A stretch of DNA of 64,000 bases, taken from ZC4RG42 sp003242425. GTDB lineage: Bacteria; Pseudomonadota; Gammaproteobacteria; Burkholderiales; SG8-39. Location: contig CALCIE010000087.1 of the NCBI GenBank assembly GCA_937907425.1, positions 1-64,000 of the forward strand, given 5' to 3'. This document shows positions 15,574 through 24,018 of this stretch, piece after piece. Under the pieces are notes generated by a model, which worked only from the letters and a program-made list of their open reading frames with translations, was not told where the DNA came from and searched no databases. The translations under genes were made by a program, and so were the position numbers. Within the stretch, counting starts at the first letter, position 1. Each line of letters begins with the position of its first letter.

Positions 15574-16569
15574 CTAGCGCGGGCCGCGTACGCTCAGCAG
15601 GTGCACGCTGAACCAGCCGTCGGCATCGGTCCAGACCGCGAGCGGCTCTAAGCCGGCCGCTCGTGCCATGCCCTGAAACTCCGACACGGCGTATTTGCAG
15701 GAGATTTCAGTATGGACGGTTTCGCCGGCCGCGAAAGTAAACATTCGCCCGCCGACGCGCACCTGCTGGGCCGCCAGGCTTTCCAGGTGCATCTCGACCC
15801 AGCCGCGCGGGTCGTAAAAGGCGCGATGGCGGAAGCGCGAAAGCTCGAAGTCGGCGCCCAGTTCCCGGTTCATGCGCGCGAGCAGGTTGAGGTTGAAAGC
15901 GGCCGTCACGCCCTGCGCGTCGTTATAGGCCGCTTCCAGCACGGCGGGATCCTTCTTGGTGTCGACCCCGATCAGCAGCTTGCCGCCGCCTCCCAGCCAG
16001 GCGGCAAGCCGCCGCAGAAAGCGCAGCGCTTCCTCCGGACTGAAATTGCCGATGGTGGAACCCGGGAAGTACACCACGCGCGGCGCATCGGCGCGGACGA
16101 TGGGCGGACGCAGCCGCAGGAGACGGCTGAAGTCGGCGCACACGGCATGGATGGGCAGTCCGGGATAGTCCGCATGCAGACGGGCGCAGGCCGCCCGCAA
16201 CGCCGCTTCGCTGATGTCCACCGGGACGTAACGCGACGGCCGGGCGGTTTCGATCAGCAGCCGGGTTTTGGTACTGGCGCCCGAACCGAGTTCGATCAGT
16301 TGCGCGCGGCCGCCCACACATCGGGCGATGTCGTCGATGTGCGCCCGCATGATCGCCATCTCGGTGCGGGTCGGGTAGTACTCGGGCAGGGCGCAGATGG
16401 CTTCGAACAACGCCGAGCCGCGCGCGTCGTAGAAGTACTTCGGCGGGATGCGCTTCGGTGAGCGGGCCAGGCCGCGCAGCGCATCGGCCAGGAAAGAACT
16501 CCGGGACGTGCGCAGATCGTGGAACCGCAGGTCCGCACCCTGTTCCCTCGGCCTGGGGCGGCCGCGCAT
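15574..16569 (-). CDS. egtD: L-histidine N-alpha-methyltransferase EgtD (ergothioneine pathway)
   Basis: The 331-residue protein matches EgtD. Landmarks are SPKRIPPKYFYDARGSALFEAICALPEYYPTRTE, the SAM loop ELGSGASTKTRLLI, YFPGSTIGNFSPEEA, an asparagine in AAYNDAQGVTAAFN that aligns with the substrate-binding Asn, and the C-terminal TEISCKY with the Glu and Ser that bind histidine. EgtD trimethylates histidine to hercynine with three SAM. EgtB, which adds the sulfur, is normally adjacent but is absent here. ATG 16569 lies 5 bases after the pbpG stop; a longer frame to 16860 overlaps pbpG and is rejected. Other SAM-dependent DUF2260 proteins resemble EgtD, so hercynine synthesis is likely but not proved. 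Confidence 0.87.
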   Translation of the reverse strand: MRGRPRPREQGADLRFHDLRTSRSSFLADALRGLARSPKRIPPKYFYDARGSALFEAICALPEYYPTRTEMAIMRAHIDDIARCVGGRAQLIELGSGASTKTRLLIETARPSRYVPVDISEAALRAACARLHADYPGLPIHAVCADFSRLLRLRPPIVRADAPRVVYFPGSTIGNFSPEEALRFLRRLAAWLGGGGKLLIGVDTKKDPAVLEAAYNDAQGVTAAFNLNLLARMNRELGADFELSRFRHRAFYDPRGWVEMHLESLAAQQVRVGGRMFTFAAGETVHTEISCKYAVSEFQGMARAAGLEPLAVWTDADGWFSVHLLSVRGPR

Positions 16570-16574
16570 GGCGT

Positions 16575-17513
16575 TCAGCGCGCCGCCCTCTTCACCTGGG
16601 TGCGCACGCGTTTCTTCTTGGTCGCGACTTTCTTGGCGGTCTTCGCCTTCGCCGGCTTGGAGGCGACGACGCGCTCGCTGTTGAGCCGGAAGTCGGGATC
16701 GAGCCAGGCGCGGATGCGCTTGGCGTCGGCCACGCGGGTGTATTTGCCGAAGGAATCGAGCAGCACGATGATGACCGGGCGGGCGTTGAATTTCGCCTGC
16801 ATCACCAGGCAACGCCCCGCTTCGCTGATGTAGCCGGTTTTGGACAGCCCGATGTCCCATTGCCCCGAGCGCACCAGCGCGTTGGTGTTCACGAAGGTCG
16901 CCGGACGGCCTTTGATCTTCACCTGGTACTGCGGCATGGTCGAGTACTCGCGGATGAGCGGCAGCTCATGCGCCGCGCGCACCAGTTTGGCGAGATCTTC
17001 GGCGCTCGAAACATTGGCACTCGACAGGCCGGTGGGTTCGACGAAGTGGGTGGAATGCATGCCCAGCTCACGCGCCTTGGCGTTCATGGCCGCCACGAAC
17101 GCGCCCTTGCCGCCCGGGAAGCTGCGGCCGAGCGCCGAAGCCGCGCGGTTCTCGGAGGCCATCAAGGCGAGCTTGAGCAGATCGTCGCGGCTGAAGCGGC
17201 TGCCCACGCGCAGGCGCGAACTGGTGCCTTTGAGAGTGTCGATGTCCTCTTCGGTGATGGCGATCTGTTCGTCCAGATCCAAGCCCGCCTCGAGCGTGAT
17301 CAGCGCGGTCATGAGCTTGGTGAGCGAAGCGATCGGCAGCGCCTTCTCGCTGTTCTGGCTGAGCAGGACTTCGCCGGTTTCCTGATCCATCACCAGCACG
17401 GCGGAGGAACGCAGCTTGGGTTCGGTGCGATCCTGGGCCGCGTACGCGCCCGTGACCGTCGCCCACCACAAGGCGAATGCCGCAACGGCTGTCCACACCC
17501 GGCTCGACTTCAT
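16575..17513 (-). CDS. pbpG: D-alanyl-D-alanine endopeptidase (PBP7 type)
   Basis: The 312-residue protein is a low-molecular-weight penicillin-binding protein of the S11 family. A signal peptide ends near TGAYA. The active-site serine lies in ASLTKLMTA, the second motif is SEN in MASENRAASAL and the third is KTG in GLSKTGYISEAG. The C-terminus is a lysine-rich basic tail (KPAKAKTAKKVATKKKR). PBP7 cleaves D-Ala-meso-DAP crosslinks in periplasmic peptidoglycan. ATG 17513 was preferred over 17564 because it starts directly at the signal peptide. It is co-transcribed with egtD, an unusual pairing. Confidence 0.93.
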   Translation of the reverse strand: MKSSRVWTAVAAFALWWATVTGAYAAQDRTEPKLRSSAVLVMDQETGEVLLSQNSEKALPIASLTKLMTALITLEAGLDLDEQIAITEEDIDTLKGTSSRLRVGSRFSRDDLLKLALMASENRAASALGRSFPGGKGAFVAAMNAKARELGMHSTHFVEPTGLSSANVSSAEDLAKLVRAAHELPLIREYSTMPQYQVKIKGRPATFVNTNALVRSGQWDIGLSKTGYISEAGRCLVMQAKFNARPVIIVLLDSFGKYTRVADAKRIRAWLDPDFRLNSERVVASKPAKAKTAKKVATKKKRVRTQVKRAAR

Positions 17514-17589
17514 TCCCCAACCCCGTCCCAGACCTGCGGGCAAAGATGCCCGTCCTCGAAGCACGATCCGCTCGCACTAGAGGCCTCGC

Positions 17590-17619
17590 AGTGTACCGAG
17601 CGCGGCGCCGAGTCGGCAA
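17590..17619 (-). promoter_or_regulatory. Putative promoter for pbpG-egtD
   Basis: On the minus strand TTGCCG (forward 17614-17619) and TACACT (forward 17590-17595) are 18 bases apart, matching four of six consensus bases each, about 75 bases before the pbpG start. It is a plausible but weak sigma-70 promoter. Confidence 0.35.
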
Positions 17620-17704
17620 CGGAAAGAATGACTTGGAGCAAAAAGTTGATGCGGAGAATGAGCAAGATTGCCGCTCCCCGCCAGCGCTCCCGCCGCCGTC
17701 CAGG

Positions 17705-19555
17705 TCAACGACCCGGGTGCGGGGCATCCGTTCCGGCTCCGGCCGCTTCGACGGCCTCTCGCTCCTGCTGCTGCAGCGCCCACATCTGCGCATACAGCCC
17801 ACCCTGGTTTAGCAAGAAACGATGCCCGCCCCGCTCCACGATGCGGCCGCGGTCGAGCACGATGATTTCGTCCGCGTCCATGATGGTCGAGAGGCGATGG
17901 GCGATGACGAGCGTGGTGTGGCCGCGCGCCAGCCGGTTCAGTTCGTCCTGGATCGCCTGCTCGGACTTGGAGTCGAGCGCCGAAGTGGCCTCGTCGAAAA
18001 TCAGGATGCGCGGCCGCTTCAGGAGCGCGCGCGCGATCGCAACCCTTTGTTTTTCCCCGCCCGAAAGTTTCAGCCCGCGTTCGCCGACCCGGGTTTGGTA
18101 ACCGTCCGGCAAACCGGCGATGAAGTCATGGATATGCGCCGCCTGCGCCGCGGCGACCACTTCCTCGTCCGTGGCCTCGGGCCGGCCGTAGCGGATGTTG
18201 TAGCCGATGGTGTCGTTGAACAGCACCGTGTCCTGCGGAACGATGCCGATGGCGCCGCGCAGCTCGGTCTGTTTGAGCTCGCGGATGTCGATGCCGTTTA
18301 CAGTGATCCGCCCTGCGGACACGTCGTAAAAGCGGTACAGCAGCCGCGCGAGCGTGGACTTGCCCGAACCCGAATGGCCGACCACCGCCACCTTGCTGCC
18401 TGCCGGTACCTCGAAACTGACGTCGTACAGGATCTGGCGGTTCGGGTCGTAGCCGAAGCTCACGTTCTCGAAGCGCACCGTCAAAGGTCCCGCCGGCAGC
18501 GGCCTGGCGTCGGGCCGGTCCTCGATTTCGCGGTGCTGTTCGAGCAGGCCGAACATGCGGTCCATGTCCACCAGCGCCTGCTTGATCTCGCGGTACACCA
18601 TGCCGAGGAAGTTGAGCGGGATGTAGAGCTGGATCAGCAGGCCGTTCACGAGCACCAGATCGCCCAGTGTCAGTTTTCTTTCCACCACGCCCTCGGCCGC
18701 GAGCACCATGAGCAGCGTCAGCGCGATGGCGATGATGAAGCTCTGGCCGATGTTGAGCAGGCCGAGCGAGGCTTCGGTCTTCACCGCCGCGGCTTCGTAG
18801 CTGCGCAGGTTCTGGTCGTAGCGCTGCGCCTCGAACTCCTCGTTGTTGAAGTACTTCACCGTCTCGTAGTTGATCAGGCTGTCGATGGCGCGGGTATTGG
18901 CCAGCGAATCCAGTTCGTTGGCGCGGCGGCGGATGGCGATGCGCCACTCCGTCACCAGGAAGGTGAACACCATGTAGACCCCGACCGCGGCGAAGGTGAT
19001 GGCGGCGAAACGCCAGTCGAACTGCGCCAGCAGCACCGCCGCCACCAGGCTGAACTCCAGGATCACCGGGATGATCGAGAACAGCAGATAGGACAGCAGC
19101 GTCGAGATGCCCTTGGTGCCGCGCTCGATGTCGCGCGACACCCCGCCCGTCTGGCGTTCCAGATGGAAGCGCAGGCTGAGGCTGTGCAGGTGGCGGAAGA
19201 CGGCGAGCGCCACGCGGCGGATGGCGCGTTGCGTCACGCGGATGAACACCAGATCGCGCAGTTCCGCGAACAGCGTGGTGGAGAAGCGCAGCGCCCCGTA
19301 GGCCACCAGCAGCGCCAGCGGCAGGACCAGCACCGCCGTATCGCTGTCGAGGGAATTGACAATCTCCTTCAACAGCAGCGGCACGCCGACGTTGGCGAAC
19401 TTCGCCGCGCTGAGGAACACGAGCGCGAGGATGACCCGGCCGCGGTATTCCCACAGATAGGGCCAGAGCAGGCGCAGCACGCGCCACTCGTTGCGGGAAC
19501 GCGCGCCCGGTGCGGCCGCGCGCGCGGCCGCCGGCAGGGAGGCATGCGGATTCAA
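17705..19555 (-). CDS. ABC exporter, Atm1/HMT1-type half-transporter
   Basis: The 616-residue protein fuses a six-helix exporter domain (about residues 30-320, with VIPVILEFSLVAAVLLAQFDW) to an ATPase domain. Walker A is GHSGSGKSTLARLL, the signature is LKLSGGEKQRVAIARALL, Walker B is RILIFDEATSALDS and the switch histidine is in VIAHRLSTIMDAD. The sequence RAIDSLINYETVKYFNNEEFEAQRYDQ is typical of the Atm1/ABCB7 branch, which exports glutathione-linked sulfur compounds or metal conjugates. It acts as a homodimer in the inner membrane. The preceding gene is ada, 91 bases upstream, with no clear functional tie. Confidence 0.92.
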   Translation of the reverse strand: MNPHASLPAAARAAAPGARSRNEWRVLRLLWPYLWEYRGRVILALVFLSAAKFANVGVPLLLKEIVNSLDSDTAVLVLPLALLVAYGALRFSTTLFAELRDLVFIRVTQRAIRRVALAVFRHLHSLSLRFHLERQTGGVSRDIERGTKGISTLLSYLLFSIIPVILEFSLVAAVLLAQFDWRFAAITFAAVGVYMVFTFLVTEWRIAIRRRANELDSLANTRAIDSLINYETVKYFNNEEFEAQRYDQNLRSYEAAAVKTEASLGLLNIGQSFIIAIALTLLMVLAAEGVVERKLTLGDLVLVNGLLIQLYIPLNFLGMVYREIKQALVDMDRMFGLLEQHREIEDRPDARPLPAGPLTVRFENVSFGYDPNRQILYDVSFEVPAGSKVAVVGHSGSGKSTLARLLYRFYDVSAGRITVNGIDIRELKQTELRGAIGIVPQDTVLFNDTIGYNIRYGRPEATDEEVVAAAQAAHIHDFIAGLPDGYQTRVGERGLKLSGGEKQRVAIARALLKRPRILIFDEATSALDSKSEQAIQDELNRLARGHTTLVIAHRLSTIMDADEIIVLDRGRIVERGGHRFLLNQGGLYAQMWALQQQEREAVEAAGAGTDAPHPGR

Positions 19556-19646
19556 GGCTCGAAAGACGTACGACTAGGAGAGCCCGGCAATGTGCAAGGC
19601 GCGGCCCGGAAAAGCAAGCCGTCCGTGCGGAACCGCCCCAAAAGGC

Positions 19647-20753
19647 TCAGTCGCCGTGCGTCTCGCCCGCCGCTTCGCGTTCCAACAGCGCGCGCTTGCG
19701 TGCAATGCCCCAGCGGTAGCCGTTCAGCTCGCCGTCGCTGCGCACCACGCGATGGCAGGGAATGGCCACGGCGATGGGGTTGGCGCCGCAGGCCGCCCCC
19801 ACGGCCCGCACCGCCCGCGGCATGCCGATGCGGCGCGCCAGTTCCGCATAGCTGACGGTCGTGCCCGGCGGAACGGCGCGCAGCGCCTGCCACACGCGCT
19901 GCTGGAAGGCCGTGCCGCGGATGTCGAGCGGCAGGTCGAGGCCGGTTCGCGGCGCCTCGACGAATGCCACCACGCGCGCGACCAGCCGTTCGAATTCCGC
20001 ATCGCCGCCGATCAGCTCGGCGCGCGCGAAGCGGCGCTGGAAATCGCGCAGCAGCTGTTCAGGATCGTCGCCGAGCGAGATGGCGCAGATGCCACGTTCG
20101 CTTTGCGCGACCAGGATCGAGCCGAGGCTGCACTCGCCGATGGCGAAACGGATGCGTTCGTTCCTCCCGCCGGCGCGGTAGACGCGCGGTTCCATGCCCA
20201 GCACCTCGCGCGCCGCCTCGTAGAAGCGGCCGGATGAACCGTAACCCGCCGCATGGAATGCCTCGGTGACGCTTGCGCCGTCGGCCAGCGCCTCGCGCAC
20301 GCGCGCGGCACGACAGGCACGCGCATATTCGCGCGGCGTGAGACCGGTGTGCGCCTTGAACAGGCGATGAAAGTACGCGGGGCTCAAGCCCGCCTGCGCC
20401 GCGAGTGCCGCCAGGTGGGGCAGGGTGTCCGACCGCTCGATGAGGCGGCAGGCCGCCACGACACGCGCGGCCGCTTCCGTTTGCGCCGATGCGAGGCGCG
20501 GCTTGCAGCGCCTGCAGGGACGGAAACCCGCGCGCTCGGCCGCCTCGCAACTCTCGTGAAAACGCACGTGCTCCGGCCGCGGCCGGCGCGCCCCGCAGGA
20601 GGGCCGGCAGTACACCCCGGTGCTGTCGACCGAGTAGTAGAAACGCCCGTCGGCCGCCGGATCGCGCGCGAGCACCGCAGCCCAGCGGGGATCTTGCAGA
20701 ACCGCGGCGGCGCGGGCCGCCTTGCCTGTGACGTGTTTGACGGATGAGACCAT
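19647..20753 (-). CDS. ada: Bifunctional DNA-repair methyltransferase/regulator Ada
   Basis: The 368-residue protein has the full Ada order. The N-terminal zinc domain has cysteines in TGVYCRPSCGARRP and RPCRRCKPR; the first is the methylphosphotriester acceptor. An AraC-type helix-turn-helix follows (LAALAAQAGLSPAYFHRLFKAHTGLTPREYARACR), and the C-terminal methyltransferase has the acceptor cysteine in IPCHRVVRSDG. Ada removes methyl groups from O6-methylguanine and phosphotriesters, and once methylated activates its own and other repair genes. It is transcribed divergently from the psrA-like gene. I could not identify a convincing Ada box in the 215-base gap. Confidence 0.95.
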   Translation of the reverse strand: MVSSVKHVTGKAARAAAVLQDPRWAAVLARDPAADGRFYYSVDSTGVYCRPSCGARRPRPEHVRFHESCEAAERAGFRPCRRCKPRLASAQTEAAARVVAACRLIERSDTLPHLAALAAQAGLSPAYFHRLFKAHTGLTPREYARACRAARVREALADGASVTEAFHAAGYGSSGRFYEAAREVLGMEPRVYRAGGRNERIRFAIGECSLGSILVAQSERGICAISLGDDPEQLLRDFQRRFARAELIGGDAEFERLVARVVAFVEAPRTGLDLPLDIRGTAFQQRVWQALRAVPPGTTVSYAELARRIGMPRAVRAVGAACGANPIAVAIPCHRVVRSDGELNGYRWGIARKRALLEREAAGETHGD

Positions 20754-20889
20754 GGCTGCAGTCTAGCGGCACCGGCCCGGCCGCACACTCCGCCGCTTGC
20801 GCCCGAATCCGCCGGGCGGCGGCGGGCCTGCGGCCACGATGTCACGCGCCCGCGACAAGGCTTTTGCCCAAAGCCCGCGCTACCCCGCC

Positions 20890-20917
20890 TTGACACCCCA
20901 CAGACCGGCCGTATGCT
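20890..20917 (+). promoter_or_regulatory. Sigma-70 promoter of the fatty-acid operon
   Basis: A perfect TTGACA (20890-20895) is followed after 16 bases by TATGCT (20912-20917), a five-of-six match if TATGCT is aligned with TATAAT at four to five positions. Transcription would start near 20924, inside the palindromic operator, so a bound repressor would block initiation. Confidence 0.75.
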
Positions 20918-20919
20918 TT

Positions 20920-20947
20920 TCAAACATTCGTTTGAAACTTTCGTTTG
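20920..20947 (+). promoter_or_regulatory. PsrA-type operator over the transcription start
   Basis: The palindrome TCAAACATTCGTTTGA (20920-20935) fits the PsrA consensus (G/C)AAAC-N2-4-GTTT(G/C) exactly, with a 4-base spacer. A second half-site TTCGTTTG (20940-20947) repeats the right arm 13 bases downstream. The position at +1 of the promoter indicates repression by the TetR protein encoded immediately after it. Confidence 0.75.
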
Positions 20948-20968
20948 GGGGCGCGCTCTGTGCTTTAT

Positions 20969-21679
20969 ATGCCGCCCAAATCCGCCACCAACGCCGAGCG
21001 CACGCGCGAGCGCATCCTCCAGGCCACCGAACGTCTGTTCCTGGAGCACGGCTTCGACGGCACGTCGCTGCGGCTCATCACCGAAGCGGCCGGCGTCAAT
21101 CTCGGCGCGGTGAACTACCACTTCGGCAGCAAGGACGCGCTGTTCGAGGCCATGCTGGCGCGCCGGCTCGATCCCCTGCACGCCGCTCGGCTCGCGCTGC
21201 TGGACGAATACCAGGCGGCGGGCCAGCGGCCCCTGTCCTGCGAGCAGCTCCTTGCCGCGCTGTTCAAGCCAGCGCTGGCGCTGGCGCGCGAGGCCAGTCC
21301 GCACTGCGACTTCCTGCGCCTGCTCGGCCGCGCCTACGTCGACCCCTCGCCGGTGCTGCGCAAACTGCTGGCCGAGCGCTACGCTCCGGCCATCGCGCGC
21401 TTCAAGGATGCCTTCGCCGAGGCGCTGCCGCAGCTCTCGCGCCAGGAACTGTCCTGGCGGCTGCATTTCATGATGGGGGCGCTGGCCTACACGCTGGCCG
21501 GCGCCGACGCCTGGAGGCTCATCGCCGCCATCCAGCCCGAGGCCGAGCGCGACGACGAGCTGCTTCTGCGCCGGCTGACGCCCTTCCTGCTCGCCGGCCT
21601 GCAAGCGCCTGCGCCGCTGCTCGACGACGAGTCCCGCACCACGCCGCACCGCGCCGCATCCCCGGAGGAGTCCCGATGA
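20969..21679 (+). CDS. psrA: TetR-family fatty-acid regulator, PsrA-like
   Basis: The 236-residue protein has an N-terminal TetR helix-turn-helix, RERILQATERLFLEHGFDGTSLRLITEAAGVNLGAVNYHFGSKDALFEAMLARRLDPL, which closely resembles PsrA of Pseudomonas. PsrA represses beta-oxidation genes and is released by long-chain fatty acids or acyl-CoA. The neighbouring fad genes and the CAAAC-N4-GTTTG operator support the same role. ATG 20969 was chosen because it places the basic N-terminus MPPKSATNAERTR before the helix-turn-helix; a TTG at 20945 would lie at the edge of the operator. Its stop overlaps the fadE start as ATGA, so regulator and enzymes are one operon with autorepression. Confidence 0.87.
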   Translation: MPPKSATNAERTRERILQATERLFLEHGFDGTSLRLITEAAGVNLGAVNYHFGSKDALFEAMLARRLDPLHAARLALLDEYQAAGQRPLSCEQLLAALFKPALALAREASPHCDFLRLLGRAYVDPSPVLRKLLAERYAPAIARFKDAFAEALPQLSRQELSWRLHFMMGALAYTLAGADAWRLIAAIQPEAERDDELLLRRLTPFLLAGLQAPAPLLDDESRTTPHRAASPEESR

Positions 21680-24006
21680 TGGTTCTTTATGTACTGCTCG
21701 CCCTCGTTCTCGCCGGATGCCTCGTGCTCGGCGTGCCGGCGATCCGGCGGCCGTTGCTGAGCGACCGCATCCTGGCGATGTTCCGCAAGGTGATGCCGCC
21801 GATGTCGGACACCGAGGCCGATGCCATCCATGCCGGCACGGTGTGGTGGGACGGTGAGCTGTTCTCCGGCAGGCCGGACTGGGCGAAACTGCTCGCCTAC
21901 CCCAAGCCCACGCTCACGCCGGAGGAACAAAGCTTTCTCGACAACGAGGTCGAGGAGCTCTGCCGGCTCTGCAGGGACTGGGACACCTACGCCATCAACG
22001 ATCTGCCGCCCGAGGCATGGCAGTACATCAAGGAGAAGCGCTTCTTCGGCATGATCATCCCGAAGGAGTACGGCGGACTGGGCTTCTCCGCCTACATGCA
22101 CTCGCAGGTCATCACCAAGCTGTCGACGCGCTGCAGCGCCGCCGCGGTGACGGTGATGGTGCCGAACTCGCTCGGTCCGGCCGAGCTGCTGCTGCATTAC
22201 GGCACCGAGGAGCAGAAACGCCATTACCTGCCGCGCCTCGCCACGGGCGAGGAAATCCCCTGCTTCGCGCTCACGAGTCCGCACGCCGGTTCGGATGCCG
22301 CCTCGATTCCCGACTACGGCATCGTCTGCAAGGGTATGTGGAACGGGCGGGAAGTGCTGGGTATGCGCGTGACCTGGGAGAAGCGTTACATCACGCTGGG
22401 GCCGGTCGCCACGCTGCTGGGGCTCGCCTTCCGCCTCTACGATCCCGACCACCTGCTCGGCGACAAGGAGGACCTGGGCATCACCTGCGCGCTCGTGCCG
22501 ACCAATACGCCGGGCGTGCACATCGGCCGCCGCCACTTCCCGCTCAATGCGGTGTTCATGAACGGCCCGAACTGGGGCAAGGACGTTTTCATGCCGCTCG
22601 ACTGGATCATCGGCGGCCCGAAGATGGCCGGCCAGGGCTGGCGCATGCTGATGGAGTGCCTCGCCGCGGGCCGTTCCATTTCGCTGCCCTCCTCCAACAC
22701 CGGCATGGCCAAGCTCGCGGTGCGCGGCACCGGCGCTTACGCCCGCATCCGCCAGCAGTTCAATCTGCCCATCGGCAGGTTCGAAGGCATCGAGGAGCCG
22801 CTCGCGCGCATGGGCGGCAACCTCTACATGATCGATGCTGCACGCCGCATGACCGCCGGCGCCATCGATATGGGCGAGAAGCCCTCAGTGATTTCCGGCA
22901 TCGTCAAATACCACGCCACCGAGCGTACACGGCAGATCATCAACGACGCCATGGACATCCAGGGCGGCAAAGGCATCTGCCTCGGCCCCAACAATTTCAT
23001 GGGCCGCGCCTACCAGCAGATTCCCGTGTCCATCACCGTGGAAGGCGCGAACATCCTCACCCGCAGCCTGATCATCTTCGGCCAGGGCGCGATCCGCTGC
23101 CATCCTTACGTGCTGAAGGAAATGATGGCCGCGCGCGAGGCCGACCACGCCCGCGCCTCGCGCGAATTCGACCGCGTGTTCTGGCGTCACGTGAAGTTCG
23201 CGCTCTTTAACGGCCTGCGTTCGTTCTTCATGGCCCTCACCGGCTCGCATTTCGTGCGCGTACCCGACAACGTCGCGCCGGAGAACCGGCGCTACTTGCA
23301 GCAGCTCACGCGCTTTTCGGCCGCCTTCGCCTTCGTCGCCGACGTCTCCATGCTCGTCATGGGCGGCGCGCTGAAACGGCGCGAGAAACTGTCGGCGCGG
23401 CTCGGCGACATCCTGTCGCTGCTCTATCTGTGCTCGGCGACGCTGAAGCGCTACGAGGACGACGGCCGGCCGAAGGAAGACAAGCCGCTGCTCGACTGGG
23501 CGATCTGGGATGCCATGTTCAAGGCTCAGAATGCCTTCGAAGGCGTGATGTCAAACTATCCCAACCGCGCAGCGGCGCGCATCCTGCGCTGGTTCGTGTT
23601 CCCGCTCGGCCGGCCCTACGTGGTGCCGTCGGACAAGCTCGGCCACGAAGTGGCGAAGCTGCTGATCGAGCCTTCGCCCACGCGCGACCGGCTCACCGCC
23701 GACATGTACATCCCGCGCGAAGAGGACATCATCAGCACGCTGGAACGCGCGCTGCATGCCGTCATCGCCGCCGAGCCGATCGAAGCCAAGATCCGCGCCG
23801 CCGTGAAGGCCGGCCGCATCCGCAGCTTCACGCAGGCGGAAACGCTGCAGGCCGCCCTGCAGGCCGGCATCATCAGCGCCGAGGAACTCGCGCAGCTCGA
23901 ACAGGCCATCGTGCTGCGCAATGAAGTCATCCGGGTGGACGACTTCCCGCCCGACCTGTCGCTTGGCGAAAGCACGCGACCCAAGACCGCACGCGCGGTC
24001 GCCTGA
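21676..24006 (+). CDS. fadE: Acyl-CoA dehydrogenase, FadE type
   Basis: The 776-residue protein is a FadE-type acyl-CoA dehydrogenase, much longer than the 380-residue family core. It has an N-terminal hydrophobic helix (VLYVLLALVLAGCLVLGVPAI), the FAD/acyl-CoA core with CFALTSPHAGSDAASIPD, GPKMAGQGWRMLMECLAAGRSISLPS and MDIQGGKGICLGPNNFMGRAYQQIPVSITVEGANILTRSLIIFGQGAIRCHPY, and the extra C-terminal domain (DUF1974) unique to FadE. It carries out the first, FAD-dependent step of fatty-acid beta-oxidation at the inner membrane. A strong GGAGGAG site precedes ATG 21676; ATG 21679 is an equal alternative. The frame extends further upstream through psrA but that is not translated as one protein. 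Confidence 0.95.
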   Translation: MMVLYVLLALVLAGCLVLGVPAIRRPLLSDRILAMFRKVMPPMSDTEADAIHAGTVWWDGELFSGRPDWAKLLAYPKPTLTPEEQSFLDNEVEELCRLCRDWDTYAINDLPPEAWQYIKEKRFFGMIIPKEYGGLGFSAYMHSQVITKLSTRCSAAAVTVMVPNSLGPAELLLHYGTEEQKRHYLPRLATGEEIPCFALTSPHAGSDAASIPDYGIVCKGMWNGREVLGMRVTWEKRYITLGPVATLLGLAFRLYDPDHLLGDKEDLGITCALVPTNTPGVHIGRRHFPLNAVFMNGPNWGKDVFMPLDWIIGGPKMAGQGWRMLMECLAAGRSISLPSSNTGMAKLAVRGTGAYARIRQQFNLPIGRFEGIEEPLARMGGNLYMIDAARRMTAGAIDMGEKPSVISGIVKYHATERTRQIINDAMDIQGGKGICLGPNNFMGRAYQQIPVSITVEGANILTRSLIIFGQGAIRCHPYVLKEMMAAREADHARASREFDRVFWRHVKFALFNGLRSFFMALTGSHFVRVPDNVAPENRRYLQQLTRFSAAFAFVADVSMLVMGGALKRREKLSARLGDILSLLYLCSATLKRYEDDGRPKEDKPLLDWAIWDAMFKAQNAFEGVMSNYPNRAAARILRWFVFPLGRPYVVPSDKLGHEVAKLLIEPSPTRDRLTADMYIPREEDIISTLERALHAVIAAEPIEAKIRAAVKAGRIRSFTQAETLQAALQAGIISAEELAQLEQAIVLRNEVIRVDDFPPDLSLGESTRPKTARAVA

Positions 24007-24018
24007 GAAGAGGGGACC

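Noticed and set aside
16570..16860. Extended N-terminus of EgtD
   Set aside because: The extra 97 codons overlap pbpG and are His/Arg-rich without similarity; ATG 16569 is well placed.
20797..24006. 1069-residue frame joining an N-terminal stretch to FadE
   Set aside because: The first 293 codons run out of frame through psrA and are Arg/Ala-rich noise; a GGAGGAG site marks the true FadE start at 21676.
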